Of a stretch of 64,000 bases of DNA, positions 16,658 through 24,878 are shown piece by piece (position 1 is the first letter of the stretch; each line of letters opens with the position of its first letter). The notes under the pieces were generated by a model. The model did no database searches, had not been told where the DNA came from, and worked only from the letters and a program-made list of their open reading frames with translations. The DNA is from F23-D06 sp045132055 (GTDB taxonomy: Bacteria > Bacteroidota > Bacteroidia > Bacteroidales > WCHB1-69). The stretch spans positions 248,001 through 312,000 of the forward strand of contig JBGURP010000007.1 of the NCBI GenBank assembly GCA_045132055.1, in the 5' to 3' direction. Both the position numbers and the translations under genes were made by a program.

Positions 16658-17977
16658 ATGATTTTCAATCCCGAAATAGAATACCAACCGAAAGCGGTCA
16701 TCAAAGCCTTCCAAGAAGAGAAGATGCGGGAACAACTGGCCTATTTGCAGGCTCATTCCCCTTTTTACCAACGTCTTTTCGCGGAAAACGGCATTGACAT
16801 CTCTAAAATCACCAAAATAGAAGATTTGCAGCAGATTCCTTTCACCGACAAGAAGGATCTGCAGTTGCACAATTGGGACTTCCTATGCGTGCCCCAGGAA
16901 CAGGTGATCGACTACATCACCACCTCCGGCACCTTAGGCGACCCTGTGACATTTGCCTGCACCGACAGCGACTTGGAACGACTGGCGTACAACGAGGCGG
17001 TCTCATTCTCCTGTGCTGGTCTCACGGAGAAGAGCGTATTGCAGCTGATGACGACCATTGACAAGCGATTCATGGCCGGATTGGCCTATTTCTTAGGATT
17101 GCGCAAAATGGGTGCGGGGGTTATCCGCGTGGGCAATGGTATCCCCGAGTTGCAGTGGGACACCATCGAGCGCATCAAACCCGACACGGTGATGTGCATC
17201 CCATCATTCATCCTCCGTCTGATTGAATACGCCGAGGAGCACGGCATCGACTACCGCAACTCTTCCATCAAACGGATAATTGGCATTGGCGAGGGACTGC
17301 GCGACCAGAACTTCGAGCTTAACTCTTTGGGTAAGAAAATCAAGGAAAAATGGGACGTGGAGCTCTACGCCACCTACTCCTCCACGGAGATGTCGGCCAC
17401 CTTCTCGGAATGTGAGTACGGTTGCGGTGGTCACCATCACCCCGAATTGTTGATTGTGGAGATTATTGGCGACGACGACAAGCCCGTACCCGAGGGTGAA
17501 GTGGGCGAAGTTGTCATCACGACTCTCGGCGTGCAAGGCATGCCGCTGTTGCGTTTCCGCACCGGCGACATGGCGTGCATACACCCCGAGCCGTGCGAGT
17601 GCGGGCGGCAGACCTTCCGCATCAGCCCCATCGTGGGCCGCAAGAACCACATGATCAAGTACAAAGGCACCACGCTCTATCCGCCCGCGATGACCGAAGT
17701 GTTGACCAACGCGCCATACGTGGAGAACTACTACATCACCATCAGCACCAACGAAACCACGGAGACGGATGATGTGACCATCACCATAGGATTGCGTCAC
17801 GAGCCGGAGTTTGATGTGGTGAAGGACTTGAAAGACCGTTTCCGTGCTAAGATCCGCGTGGCACCCAAGATTGTCATTGCGCCGGTGGAAGATGTCAGGA
17901 AAGTCAACTTCCCTGCCATGAGCCGCAAGCCCGTCACACTCATTGACAAGCGGAAAAAGAATTGCGAAGTGAAATAA
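16658..17977 (+). CDS. PaaK-like adenylate-forming ligase
   Basis: The 439-residue protein has the size and layout of phenylacetate-CoA ligase relatives. It has the N-terminal 'LAYLQAHSPFYQRLF', the ATP-binding loop 'YITTSGTLGDPVTF' (about 88-101), 'YATYSSTEMSATFSECEYGCGGHHHPE' region (A5-like, with a Cys/His pair), and 'RTGDMACIHPEPCECGR' with 'RISPIVGRKNHMIKYKGTTLYP' leading into the C-terminal AMP-binding domain. Such enzymes activate an aryl or acyl carboxylate as adenylate and pass it to CoA or a carrier protein. In this gene run it may supply the acyl group used by the PlsC domain at 8274. Substrate unknown. Confidence 0.85.
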   Translation: MIFNPEIEYQPKAVIKAFQEEKMREQLAYLQAHSPFYQRLFAENGIDISKITKIEDLQQIPFTDKKDLQLHNWDFLCVPQEQVIDYITTSGTLGDPVTFACTDSDLERLAYNEAVSFSCAGLTEKSVLQLMTTIDKRFMAGLAYFLGLRKMGAGVIRVGNGIPELQWDTIERIKPDTVMCIPSFILRLIEYAEEHGIDYRNSSIKRIIGIGEGLRDQNFELNSLGKKIKEKWDVELYATYSSTEMSATFSECEYGCGGHHHPELLIVEIIGDDDKPVPEGEVGEVVITTLGVQGMPLLRFRTGDMACIHPEPCECGRQTFRISPIVGRKNHMIKYKGTTLYPPAMTEVLTNAPYVENYYITISTNETTETDDVTITIGLRHEPEFDVVKDLKDRFRAKIRVAPKIVIAPVEDVRKVNFPAMSRKPVTLIDKRKKNCEVK

Positions 17978-17992
17978 CAAATCACCACTCCT

Positions 17993-19012
17993 ATGGCAGA
18001 AGAACAATTCATAGACTACGTCAAGATATTCGGGCGGTCCGGCAACGGCGGCGCGGGCTCCGCGCACCTGGCACGCACGGCCAGAAACCCCAAGGCCGGC
18101 CCCGACGGCGGCGACGGCGGCAAGGGTGGCAGCGTCATCGTACGCGGCAACCGCAACCTCTGGACACTACTGCACCTGCGCTACACCAAACACGTGTTCG
18201 CCGAACACGGCGGCAACGGCCAGAAGAATCAATGCTTCGGCAAAAACGGCGAGAACGCCATCATCGAAGTGCCTCTCGGCACCATCATCAAGCTGATAGA
18301 CACCAATGAGGTGGTGGGCGAGATTCTGGAAGACGGCCAGGAAATCGTGGCCATGAAGGGCGGCCGGGGCGGCCTCGGCAACGTGCACTTCAAGAGCGCG
18401 ACCATGCAAACACCCCGCTTCGCACAACCCGGCGAGCTGGGTACCGAAGGCTGGATATCACTGGAACTGAAAGTGTTGGCTGACGTCGGCCTCGTGGGAT
18501 TCCCCAACGCGGGCAAATCCACCCTCATCAGCCAGCTGTCGAATGCACGCCCTAAAATCGCCGACTACCCCTTCACCACCCTGAAACCGAACCTAGGCAT
18601 GGTGGCTTACCGCGACTTCCAATCCTTCGTCATCGCCGACATCCCCGGCATTATCGAGGGCGCGTCCGAGGGCAAGGGCATCGGCCTGCGCTTCCTCCGC
18701 CACATTGAACGCAACTCAGTGCTACTGTACATGATTCCCGTAGCCGACAACGAGGGCACCCGCACTGCAGAAACCATCCTCAAGGAGTTCAACATCCTCA
18801 AACACGAACTGGAAGCCTTCAACCCTGAACTACTCGACAAGAAGTATCTGGTCGCCATCACCAAATGCGACATGGCTCCGGAGGCAGAAGTGGCCAAGAT
18901 CATGCAAAAATTGTCCAAAAAGCTGCCCGTTATCAACATTTCATCCTTGACAAACTACCATCTTACCGAAATAAAAGACCAATTATGGGCCCTTTTAAAC
19001 CAAGATGTGTAA
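17993..19012 (+). CDS. obgE: GTPase Obg (CgtA)
   Basis: Conserved 50S-associated GTPase. The 339 residues comprise the glycine-rich Obg fold (1-160, with 'GRSGNGGAGSAHL' and 'GPDGGDGGKGG') and a G domain with 'GFPNAGKSTL', 'DIPGIIEGA' and 'TKCD'. There is no C-terminal OCT extension, as is usual in Bacteroidota. It follows the PaaK-like gene by 15 nt on the same strand and may be read through from that operon. In many Bacteroidales adk lies next to obgE; here they are 10 kb apart, as if the lipid gene run had been inserted between them. Confidence 0.95.
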   Translation: MAEEQFIDYVKIFGRSGNGGAGSAHLARTARNPKAGPDGGDGGKGGSVIVRGNRNLWTLLHLRYTKHVFAEHGGNGQKNQCFGKNGENAIIEVPLGTIIKLIDTNEVVGEILEDGQEIVAMKGGRGGLGNVHFKSATMQTPRFAQPGELGTEGWISLELKVLADVGLVGFPNAGKSTLISQLSNARPKIADYPFTTLKPNLGMVAYRDFQSFVIADIPGIIEGASEGKGIGLRFLRHIERNSVLLYMIPVADNEGTRTAETILKEFNILKHELEAFNPELLDKKYLVAITKCDMAPEAEVAKIMQKLSKKLPVINISSLTNYHLTEIKDQLWALLNQDV

Positions 19013-19106
19013 TTATTTAACATATTGAATATCATATATTTAAATCAATCCAAAAACTTTTTTTTCAAAAAAACAAGGGATAGGATGTATGAAATGAAAA
19101 AAAATG

Positions 19107-19114
19107 TATTTTTG
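19107..19114 (+). promoter_or_regulatory. -7 element for rpmG
   Basis: TATTTTTG (TAnnTTTG) 37 nt before the rpmG start. The surrounding string matches that upstream of tRNA-Pro at 1849 almost base for base (AAAAAATG, the box, then CAGC). Confidence 0.65.
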
Positions 19115-19151
19115 CAGCGTCAAAAAGAAACGAATAAAAAGTAGATAAGAA

Positions 19152-19340
19152 ATGGCAAAGAAAGTAAAAGAAGCTCGTCAACAAGTCATCTTGGAATGCA
19201 CCGAGCAAAAGGCAAGCGGCGTACCGGGAATGTCCAGATATATCACTACGAAAAATAGAAAGAACACTCCTGACAGATTGGAATTGATGAAATACAATCC
19301 GTACCTGAAGAAAATGACATTACACAAAGAAGTTAAATAA
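19152..19340 (+). CDS. rpmG: 50S ribosomal protein L33
   Basis: A 62-residue L33: basic, beginning 'MAKKVKEARQQVILECT', with 'SRYITTKNRKNTPDRLELMKY' in the conserved core. It is a structural protein of the large subunit. The zinc-binding cysteines of some L33 forms are absent, apart from one Cys. In Bacteroidota rpmB (L28) usually precedes rpmG; here a promoter lies directly upstream and no L28 gene is seen. Confidence 0.93.
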   Translation: MAKKVKEARQQVILECTEQKASGVPGMSRYITTKNRKNTPDRLELMKYNPYLKKMTLHKEVK

Positions 19341-19357
19341 TTTAAAACGATAGAGAG

Positions 19358-19513
19358 ATGGCAAAGAAGGTAGTTGCAACGTTGAAAAGAGAAGGTGGTG
19401 TTACTTACACCCGCGTGGTAAAAATGGAACGCTCACCGAAAACTGGAGCCTACACGTTCAAAGAAGCGATTGTGGACTCTACCACTGTTAAAGACTTTTT
19501 GGCTAAAAAGTAA
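19358..19513 (+). CDS. DUF4295 small basic protein
   Basis: A 51-residue protein, 'MAKKVVATLKREGGVTYTRV...' ending 'KDFLAKK'. It matches the DUF4295 family, a short basic protein found only in Bacteroidota and nearly always between rpmG and ftsY, as here. Its size, charge and place suggest a ribosome-associated factor, but its function has not been established. It starts 17 nt after rpmG. Confidence 0.85.
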   Translation: MAKKVVATLKREGGVTYTRVVKMERSPKTGAYTFKEAIVDSTTVKDFLAKK

Positions 19514-19538
19514 TATTTTGTTTTCATGGTTGAAAGAA

Positions 19539-19564
19539 GGTGGACCTCCCGGTCCGCCTTTTTT
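19539..19564 (+). terminator. Intrinsic terminator after the L33-DUF4295 unit
   Basis: An 8-bp stem GGTGGACC/GGTCCGCC (one T-G pair), loop TCCC, followed by six T residues. Confidence 0.85.
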
Positions 19565-19607
19565 CTTTTTACGGCTTTCCATCGCCATCTCGTAGCAAAT
19601 TATTCCG

Positions 19608-19615
19608 TATATTTG
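19608..19615 (+). promoter_or_regulatory. -7 element for ftsY
   Basis: TATATTTG (TAnnTTTG) 25 nt before the ftsY start, downstream of the terminator. Confidence 0.65.
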
Positions 19616-19640
19616 CCGCCTGAACCAAAAACACAGCATC

Positions 19641-20600
19641 ATGGGATTCTTTTCTATATTTTCAAAGGAGAAAAAACAGGAACTGGACAAGGGTCTGGAA
19701 AAATCGAAAGAGAGCTTTTTCGCCAAACTTGCCAAGACTGTCGTCGGCAAATCCAAGGTTGACGACGATGTGTTGGACAACCTGGAAGAAGTGCTCGTCA
19801 CCTCCGACGTGGGTGTGGAGACCACCCTCCGCATCATCGAGCGCATAGAATCCCGCGTATCACGCGACAAGTACATTGGCACAGAACAGCTCAACGCCAT
19901 CCTGAAGGAAGAGATTGTGGGTCTGCTGCTCGAAAACGACATCGAGAAAGCCAACGACTTCGTCATCCCCAAGCTTGACACGCCCTACGTGGTGCTGGTG
20001 GTTGGCGTGAACGGCGTGGGCAAGACCACCACCATCGGCAAGCTGGCTTACCAATTCAAGAAAAAGGGCTACTCCGTAACCTTGGGCGCCGCCGACACCT
20101 TCCGTGCCGCCGCCATCGAACAACTCGAGGCCTGGGCCAAGCGCGCCGATGTGCCTATCATTACCCAGAAGATGGGCTCCGATCCCGCTGCCGTAGCCTA
20201 CGACACCGTGGCCTCCGCCATCGCCCGCAAAAGCGACGTTGTGATCATCGACACCGCAGGTCGTTTGCACAACAAGACCAACCTGATGAACGAACTCATC
20301 AAAATCAAGAACGTCATACGCAAACTCGTGCCCGACGGACCGCACGAGGTACTGCTCGTCTTGGACGGTTCCACTGGCCAGAATGCCTTTGAGCAGGCTC
20401 GCCAGTTCTGCGCCGCCACCGAAGTCAACGCCCTGGCTATCACCAAACTCGACGGCACTGCCAAGGGCGGCGTGGTCATCGGCATCTCCGACCAGTTCAA
20501 GATTCCCATCAAATACATCGGCGTGGGCGAAAAGATCGACCAACTGCAAGTCTTCAACCGCGCCGAATTCGTGGATTCTCTTTTCCCAGACAATTGGTAA
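19641..20600 (+). CDS. ftsY: Signal recognition particle receptor FtsY
   Basis: SRP receptor GTPase that docks translating ribosomes at the inner membrane. The 319-residue form carries the N domain (about 1-100) and G domain with 'GVNGVGKTTTIGKLA' (about 121-135), 'DTFRAAA', 'DTAGRLHN' and 'TKLDGTAKGG'. The long acidic A domain of enterobacterial FtsY is absent, normal for Bacteroidota. It begins a tight plus-strand series ftsY-ispH-purH-ung with gaps of 21, 9 and 5 nt. Confidence 0.97.
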   Translation: MGFFSIFSKEKKQELDKGLEKSKESFFAKLAKTVVGKSKVDDDVLDNLEEVLVTSDVGVETTLRIIERIESRVSRDKYIGTEQLNAILKEEIVGLLLENDIEKANDFVIPKLDTPYVVLVVGVNGVGKTTTIGKLAYQFKKKGYSVTLGAADTFRAAAIEQLEAWAKRADVPIITQKMGSDPAAVAYDTVASAIARKSDVVIIDTAGRLHNKTNLMNELIKIKNVIRKLVPDGPHEVLLVLDGSTGQNAFEQARQFCAATEVNALAITKLDGTAKGGVVIGISDQFKIPIKYIGVGEKIDQLQVFNRAEFVDSLFPDNW

Positions 20601-20621
20601 AATCTATAACAACCTTTCACT

Positions 20622-21488
20622 TTGCAAGTTACCATAGACAATAATTCGGGTTTCTGTTTCGGTGTGATTCACGCCATCCAAACGGCTGAAGAGTACCTGA
20701 AGGACCACGACACCCTTTACTGTCTGGGCGACATCGTGCACAACAACGAGGAGGTGAAGCGGCTCACCGCCATGGGGCTTCGCGTCATCAGCTTTGAGCA
20801 ATTCCAAGAGCTCCGCGACACCACCGTGCTCATCCGCGCGCACGGCGAGCCTCCCCTCACCTACCGGACTGCCAAGGAAAATAACATCACCCTCATTGAC
20901 GCTACCTGCCCCGTGGTGCTGAAACTGCAGCAGCGCATCGCCGACTTCCATCGCAATCCCGAGAACGAAGGCAAGCAGGTGCTCATCTTCGGCAAGCAGG
21001 GCCACGCCGAGGTGGTGGGCCTCATGGGGCAAACCGACAACCAAGGCATTGTCATCTCCTCTTTTGACGAAATTGACAAAATCGACTATAACCGGCCGGC
21101 CATGCTCTACTCACAGACCACACAAGGCCTGGAGCAATACTACGAACTAATCCGACTCATCCAGGAGCGTTACGAGACTGCCGGTAACGACAAACTTTTC
21201 CAATATGCCGACACCATCTGCCGCAAGGTGGCCAACCGCGCCGAGGAAATTGCGGAGTTCGCCAAACAGCACGACGCCATCCTGTTCGTTTCGGGTGAAA
21301 AAAGTTCCAACGGGCTCCATCTGTTCGACATTTGTAAGAAGAATAACCCGAACAGTTTCATGGTGGCCCATGCCGGACAAATTGCAGACCTCAACCTGAA
21401 AGGATATAACACCATCGGCATCTGCGGAGCCACATCCACGCCCATGTGGCTGATGGAAGATTGCAAGAATCAGATTATTAACACATAA
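20622..21488 (+). CDS. ispH: 4-hydroxy-3-methylbut-2-enyl diphosphate reductase, TTG start
   Basis: Last enzyme of the MEP pathway; reduces HMBPP to IPP and DMAPP with a [4Fe-4S] cluster. The three cluster ligands are C12 ('GFCFGV'), C96 ('DATCPVV') and C200 ('ADTICRKV'). The first possible start is TTG at 20622: an in-frame stop lies at 20607 and no ATG or GTG precedes the conserved 'VTIDNNSGFCFGV'. TTG initiation may keep expression low. It sits 21 nt after ftsY. The 288 residues match the family. Confidence 0.95.
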   Translation: MQVTIDNNSGFCFGVIHAIQTAEEYLKDHDTLYCLGDIVHNNEEVKRLTAMGLRVISFEQFQELRDTTVLIRAHGEPPLTYRTAKENNITLIDATCPVVLKLQQRIADFHRNPENEGKQVLIFGKQGHAEVVGLMGQTDNQGIVISSFDEIDKIDYNRPAMLYSQTTQGLEQYYELIRLIQERYETAGNDKLFQYADTICRKVANRAEEIAEFAKQHDAILFVSGEKSSNGLHLFDICKKNNPNSFMVAHAGQIADLNLKGYNTIGICGATSTPMWLMEDCKNQIINT

Positions 21489-21497
21489 CATCACAAT

Positions 21498-23033
21498 ATG
21501 AAAAGAGCCATTATCAGCGTAAGCGACAAAACCGGCATCGTGCCGTTTGCAACCGAACTAATCAAACTCGGATATGAAATCATCTCCACGGGAGGCACCA
21601 AGAAGGCCTTGGACGCCGCCGGATTGAAGACCATCGGCATCAGCGAGGTCACCGGATTCCCGGAAATCATGGACGGGCGCGTGAAGACGCTCCACCCCAA
21701 GGTTCACGGCGGACTGCTGGCTATCCGCGACAACGAAAAGCACCAGCAGGAGATGCGCGAGAACGGCATTGAGCCCATCGACATGATTGTGGTGAACCTC
21801 TATCCGTTCAAGCAGACCATCGAGAAGCCCGGTGTCACGTACGAAGATGCGATAGAGAACATTGATATTGGCGGGCCCACGATGCTCCGGAGCGCGGCCA
21901 AGAATCACAAGTTCGTGACCGTGGTAGTAGATGCTGCCGATTACGACACGGTTTTGGCAGAAATCAAAGAGAACGGCGACACCACGTTTGAGACGCGCCG
22001 TCGGCTGGCCGCCAAGGTATTCCGTCACACCGCCTCTTACGATACTTATATCTCACGCTACCTGACCGAACAGGCCGGTGAGCAAGAGCCCGAGAGCATG
22101 ACCATGACCTTCACGCGCAAGCAGAGCCTGCGCTACGGCGAGAACCCGCACCAAAACGCTACCTTCTATGCTGGCAAGAAGCAGGGCTATTCCATCGCCT
22201 GGGCCGAACAACTTCATGGCAAAGAATTGTCATACAACAACATACAAGACGCAGATGCCACCTTGCAGATTCTGAAAGAGTTCCAAGAGCCCGCCATGGT
22301 GGCCGTGAAGCACAAGAACCCCTGCGGCGTGGGTTTAGGTGCCAACGCCTTGGAAGCTTGGCAGCGCGCCTATGAAGCCGACCCAGTTTCCATCTTCGGC
22401 GGCATCGTGGCCTCCAACCGCGAAATTGACTTGGCCACAGCCGAGGCCATGAAGCCCGTCTTCCTGGAAATTATCCTCGCCCCGAGCTTCACGAAAGAAG
22501 CCTTTGAGCATCTTGCCACCAAAAAGAACATCCGCCTCATGACCTTCGATCCGAGCATGGAGAACGGCGACGACAAGATGTTCATCAGCGTGCGCGGCGG
22601 TATGCTGGAACAGACCATCGACAACAAGTCCACCGAAGACTACGAGCTGAACGTGGTGACGGAGAAAAAGCCCACGGATGCTGAGCTTCAGGACCTGTTC
22701 TTGGCGATGAAGATATGCAAGCACGTGCGTTCCAACGCCATCACGGTGGCCAAGGACGGCAAGATTGTGGGCATTGGCGCGGGACAGATGAACCGCGTGG
22801 GCGCCGCCCATATCGCGTTCGAGGAAGCCAAGGAAAAGGGCGTGACCGCAGGGCTCTGTCTCGCCTCCGACGCCTTCTTCCCCTTTGACGATGTGGTGAA
22901 GATGGCCGCGCAATACGGCGTGACCGCCATCATCCAACCCGGCGGCTCCGTGCGCGACGAAGACTCCATCAAGGCCTGCAACGAGCTGGGCATCGCCATG
23001 GTGTTCACGGGCGTGCGTCATTTCAAACACTAA
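21498..23033 (+). CDS. purH: Bifunctional AICAR formyltransferase / IMP cyclohydrolase
   Basis: Catalyses the last two steps of IMP synthesis. The 511 residues comprise the N-terminal IMP cyclohydrolase domain ('SVSDKTGIVPFA', 'STGGTKKALDAAG', 'GRVKTLHPKVHGG', 'NLYPF') and the C-terminal AICAR transformylase domain with 'RYGENPHQNA' and the catalytic 'KHKNPCGVG' near residue 272. 'PFDD' and 'QPGGSVRDED' near the end are typical. It is part of the ftsY-ispH-purH-ung series. Confidence 0.97.
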   Translation: MKRAIISVSDKTGIVPFATELIKLGYEIISTGGTKKALDAAGLKTIGISEVTGFPEIMDGRVKTLHPKVHGGLLAIRDNEKHQQEMRENGIEPIDMIVVNLYPFKQTIEKPGVTYEDAIENIDIGGPTMLRSAAKNHKFVTVVVDAADYDTVLAEIKENGDTTFETRRRLAAKVFRHTASYDTYISRYLTEQAGEQEPESMTMTFTRKQSLRYGENPHQNATFYAGKKQGYSIAWAEQLHGKELSYNNIQDADATLQILKEFQEPAMVAVKHKNPCGVGLGANALEAWQRAYEADPVSIFGGIVASNREIDLATAEAMKPVFLEIILAPSFTKEAFEHLATKKNIRLMTFDPSMENGDDKMFISVRGGMLEQTIDNKSTEDYELNVVTEKKPTDAELQDLFLAMKICKHVRSNAITVAKDGKIVGIGAGQMNRVGAAHIAFEEAKEKGVTAGLCLASDAFFPFDDVVKMAAQYGVTAIIQPGGSVRDEDSIKACNELGIAMVFTGVRHFKH

Positions 23034-23038
23034 CCAAC

Positions 23039-23716
23039 ATGGCAAACATCAGCCCTAAAATCGAAGAATCCTGGAAGCGCGTGCTCTGGGACCAGTTTCA
23101 GGCGCCCTATTTCAGCGCGCTGAAGGATTTCTTGGTGGAAGAAAAGAAGCATTACCGCATCTTTCCGCCCGGCAACTGCATCTTCAACGCCTTCGACAGC
23201 ACGCCGTTTGATGACGTGAAAGTGGTCATTATCGGGCAAGATCCGTATCACGAGTACGGGCAGGCGCACGGGCTGTGCTTCTCGGTACAGGACGGTGTTC
23301 CGTTCCCGAAATCACTGATCAACATCTTCAAGGAGTTGAGCGACGATGTGGGGTTTGTCACGCCGCGCAGCGGAAACTTGCAGAAGTGGACGAAGCAGGG
23401 TGTGTTGCTGCTGAACGCGACGCTCACCGTGCGCGAGCACGCAGCAGGCTCTCACCAGGGCCACGGCTGGGAGAAGTTCACCGACTGCGCCATCCAGCGA
23501 TTATCAGAGCAGAAAGAGGGCTTAGTGTTCCTATTGTGGGGCAACTTTGCCATCAACAAGCGCGCGCTGATTGACCAAAGCAAGCATTACGTGCTCACCG
23601 CCGCGCACCCCTCCCCGCTCTCCGCACACCGGGGTTTCTTCGGCTGCAAACACTTCTCCAAAGCTAATGAGCTATTGCGTCAGATGGGGAAGACTCCTAT
23701 TGATTGGCAGTTATAA
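23039..23716 (+). CDS. ung: Uracil-DNA glycosylase, family 1
   Basis: Removes uracil from DNA at the start of base-excision repair. The 225-residue protein has the water-activating motif 'GQDPYH' near residue 66 and the DNA-intercalating 'HPSPLSAHRGFFGCKHF' near 190, both intact. It follows purH by 5 nt and ends just before a perfect 28-bp palindrome. Confidence 0.97.
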   Translation: MANISPKIEESWKRVLWDQFQAPYFSALKDFLVEEKKHYRIFPPGNCIFNAFDSTPFDDVKVVIIGQDPYHEYGQAHGLCFSVQDGVPFPKSLINIFKELSDDVGFVTPRSGNLQKWTKQGVLLLNATLTVREHAAGSHQGHGWEKFTDCAIQRLSEQKEGLVFLLWGNFAINKRALIDQSKHYVLTAAHPSPLSAHRGFFGCKHFSKANELLRQMGKTPIDWQL

Positions 23717-23722
23717 TATATG

Positions 23723-23750
23723 GTAGAGACGCGCCATGGCGCGTCTCTAC
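23723..23750. repeat. 28-bp perfect palindrome between convergent genes
   Basis: The arm GTAGAGACGCGCCA is followed by its exact complement with no loop. The stop codon of the Cys-rich gene lies inside the right arm. The outer arms match, with one change, a second palindrome at 57625-57652, which is also between convergent genes. Confidence 0.85.
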
Positions 23751-23917
23751 TGAATCGGTTTCTTATATTTGCACCCCGCACACGAGTCTCCGCACCCCGG
23801 ACAGCCATCGCAACCGCACGGATGGTCGTGGCGGCGACGGATGCGCCTCACTATCATCACCACCGCATACAAAACGGCGGCGGACACGATTACCAATACG
23901 ATTATTTTCTGTGCCAT
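23747..23917 (-). CDS. FeoB-associated Cys-rich membrane protein
   Basis: A 56-residue protein: one N-terminal membrane helix (about 4-22), a basic stop-transfer patch 'RRIRRRHDH', then a Cys tail 'CGCDGCPGCGDSCAGCKYKK' with seven cysteines. This is the layout of the small Cys-rich partner found with FeoB in Bacteroidota and Firmicutes (a FeoC replacement), thought to help ferrous iron uptake. I start it at the ATG at 23917, 2 nt after the stop of the cation efflux gene; eight extra upstream codons are possible. It is last in the run feoAB - efflux protein - Cys-rich protein. The stop codon falls within the palindrome at 23723-23750. Confidence 0.82.
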   Translation of the reverse strand: MAQKIIVLVIVSAAVLYAVVMIVRRIRRRHDHPCGCDGCPGCGDSCAGCKYKKPIQ

Positions 23918-23919
23918 AA

Positions 23920-24867
23920 TCACTTGCATTCTCCCGAACATTCCGAATCGGGCGTCTCAAACTCCAAGGTGGCATGGATGATGCCCATCTCGGCCAGCTT
24001 GCCTTTCAATTCTCCTTTCAAATGTTCCATTTCCGACAGGTTGTCCACTACCACGTGAGCGGTCATGGCATTCTCCGTGGTGCTCAGCGCCCAGATGTGC
24101 AGATGATGCACCTCGCGTACACCCTCCTGCCCCATCATGGCCTCTTTCACATGGTCAAAGTCCAGCTGGGCGGGCACGCCGTCCAAGGCCAAACGCACGC
24201 TATCATGCAGCAGTTCCCAAGATGCCACGATGATCACGACCGCCACCACCAGGCCAATCAGCGGGTCGATGATGTACCAGCCTGTGAAATAGATGATGAT
24301 GCCGGACACCACCACGCCCACTGACACCAAAGCATCCGCCAACATGTGCAGGTACGCGCCCTTGACATTCAAATCCTTCTTCTGGTCTTTCATAAACAGC
24401 CAGGCCGTAAATCCATTGATTACCACACCGATAGCCGCCACAATGGAGATTATTTGGCCCTGCACCTCCTGCGGGGTAATCAGCTTGCGCACACTCTCCA
24501 CGATAATGAAAATCACCGCCACGCCCAAAATCAAAGCATTCAGCAGCGAAATCAGAATCGTACTCTTCTTGTAACCATACGTATATTTTCGGTTGGCCAG
24601 CGAACCCGACAATTTGAACGCAATAAGGGCCAGCACCAAACTGACCACATCGCTGAGGTTGTGGCCCGCATCGGAAAGCAAGCCCAATGAGTGGTAGCAA
24701 AGCCCGAAGATGGCCTCCGCGAGCACGTATGCCACATTGAGCGCAATGCCGATAATAAACGCCCTGTTCAGTGTGGTGATGACATGGCTGTGGTCGTGGT
24801 GATGATGACCATGATGATGCTCATGATCATGTGTATGTTGATGTTCATGTTGATGTTCGTGAGACAT
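23920..24867 (-). CDS. Cation diffusion facilitator (CzcD/ZitB type) with His-rich N-terminus
   Basis: A 315-residue inner-membrane antiporter that exports Zn2+ or related divalent metals. The first 30 residues are mostly His and Glu ('MSHEHQHEHQHTHDHEHHH' and more), a metal-binding tail. Six membrane helices follow, with the transport-site pairs 'DAGHNLSD' (HxxxD) and 'HMLADALVS' (HxxxD). The C-terminal cytoplasmic ferredoxin-like domain (about 215-315) ends 'CSGECK', with an extra Cys pair. It lies between feoAB (11-nt gap) and the Cys-rich FeoB partner (2-nt gap), suggesting a role in protecting against iron or zinc overload when Fe(II) uptake is active. The His-Asp site would fit Zn, but Fe(II) or Mn(II) export cannot be excluded. 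Confidence 0.92.
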   Translation of the reverse strand: MSHEHQHEHQHTHDHEHHHGHHHHDHSHVITTLNRAFIIGIALNVAYVLAEAIFGLCYHSLGLLSDAGHNLSDVVSLVLALIAFKLSGSLANRKYTYGYKKSTILISLLNALILGVAVIFIIVESVRKLITPQEVQGQIISIVAAIGVVINGFTAWLFMKDQKKDLNVKGAYLHMLADALVSVGVVVSGIIIYFTGWYIIDPLIGLVVAVVIIVASWELLHDSVRLALDGVPAQLDFDHVKEAMMGQEGVREVHHLHIWALSTTENAMTAHVVVDNLSEMEHLKGELKGKLAEMGIIHATLEFETPDSECSGECK

Positions 24868-24878
24868 ATCTCAATTTT

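Noticed and set aside
8274..17977. Aryl-polyene or flexirubin cluster
   Set aside because: An exporter and acyl ligase are present, but no ketosynthase, dehydratase or ammonia-lyase genes are found.
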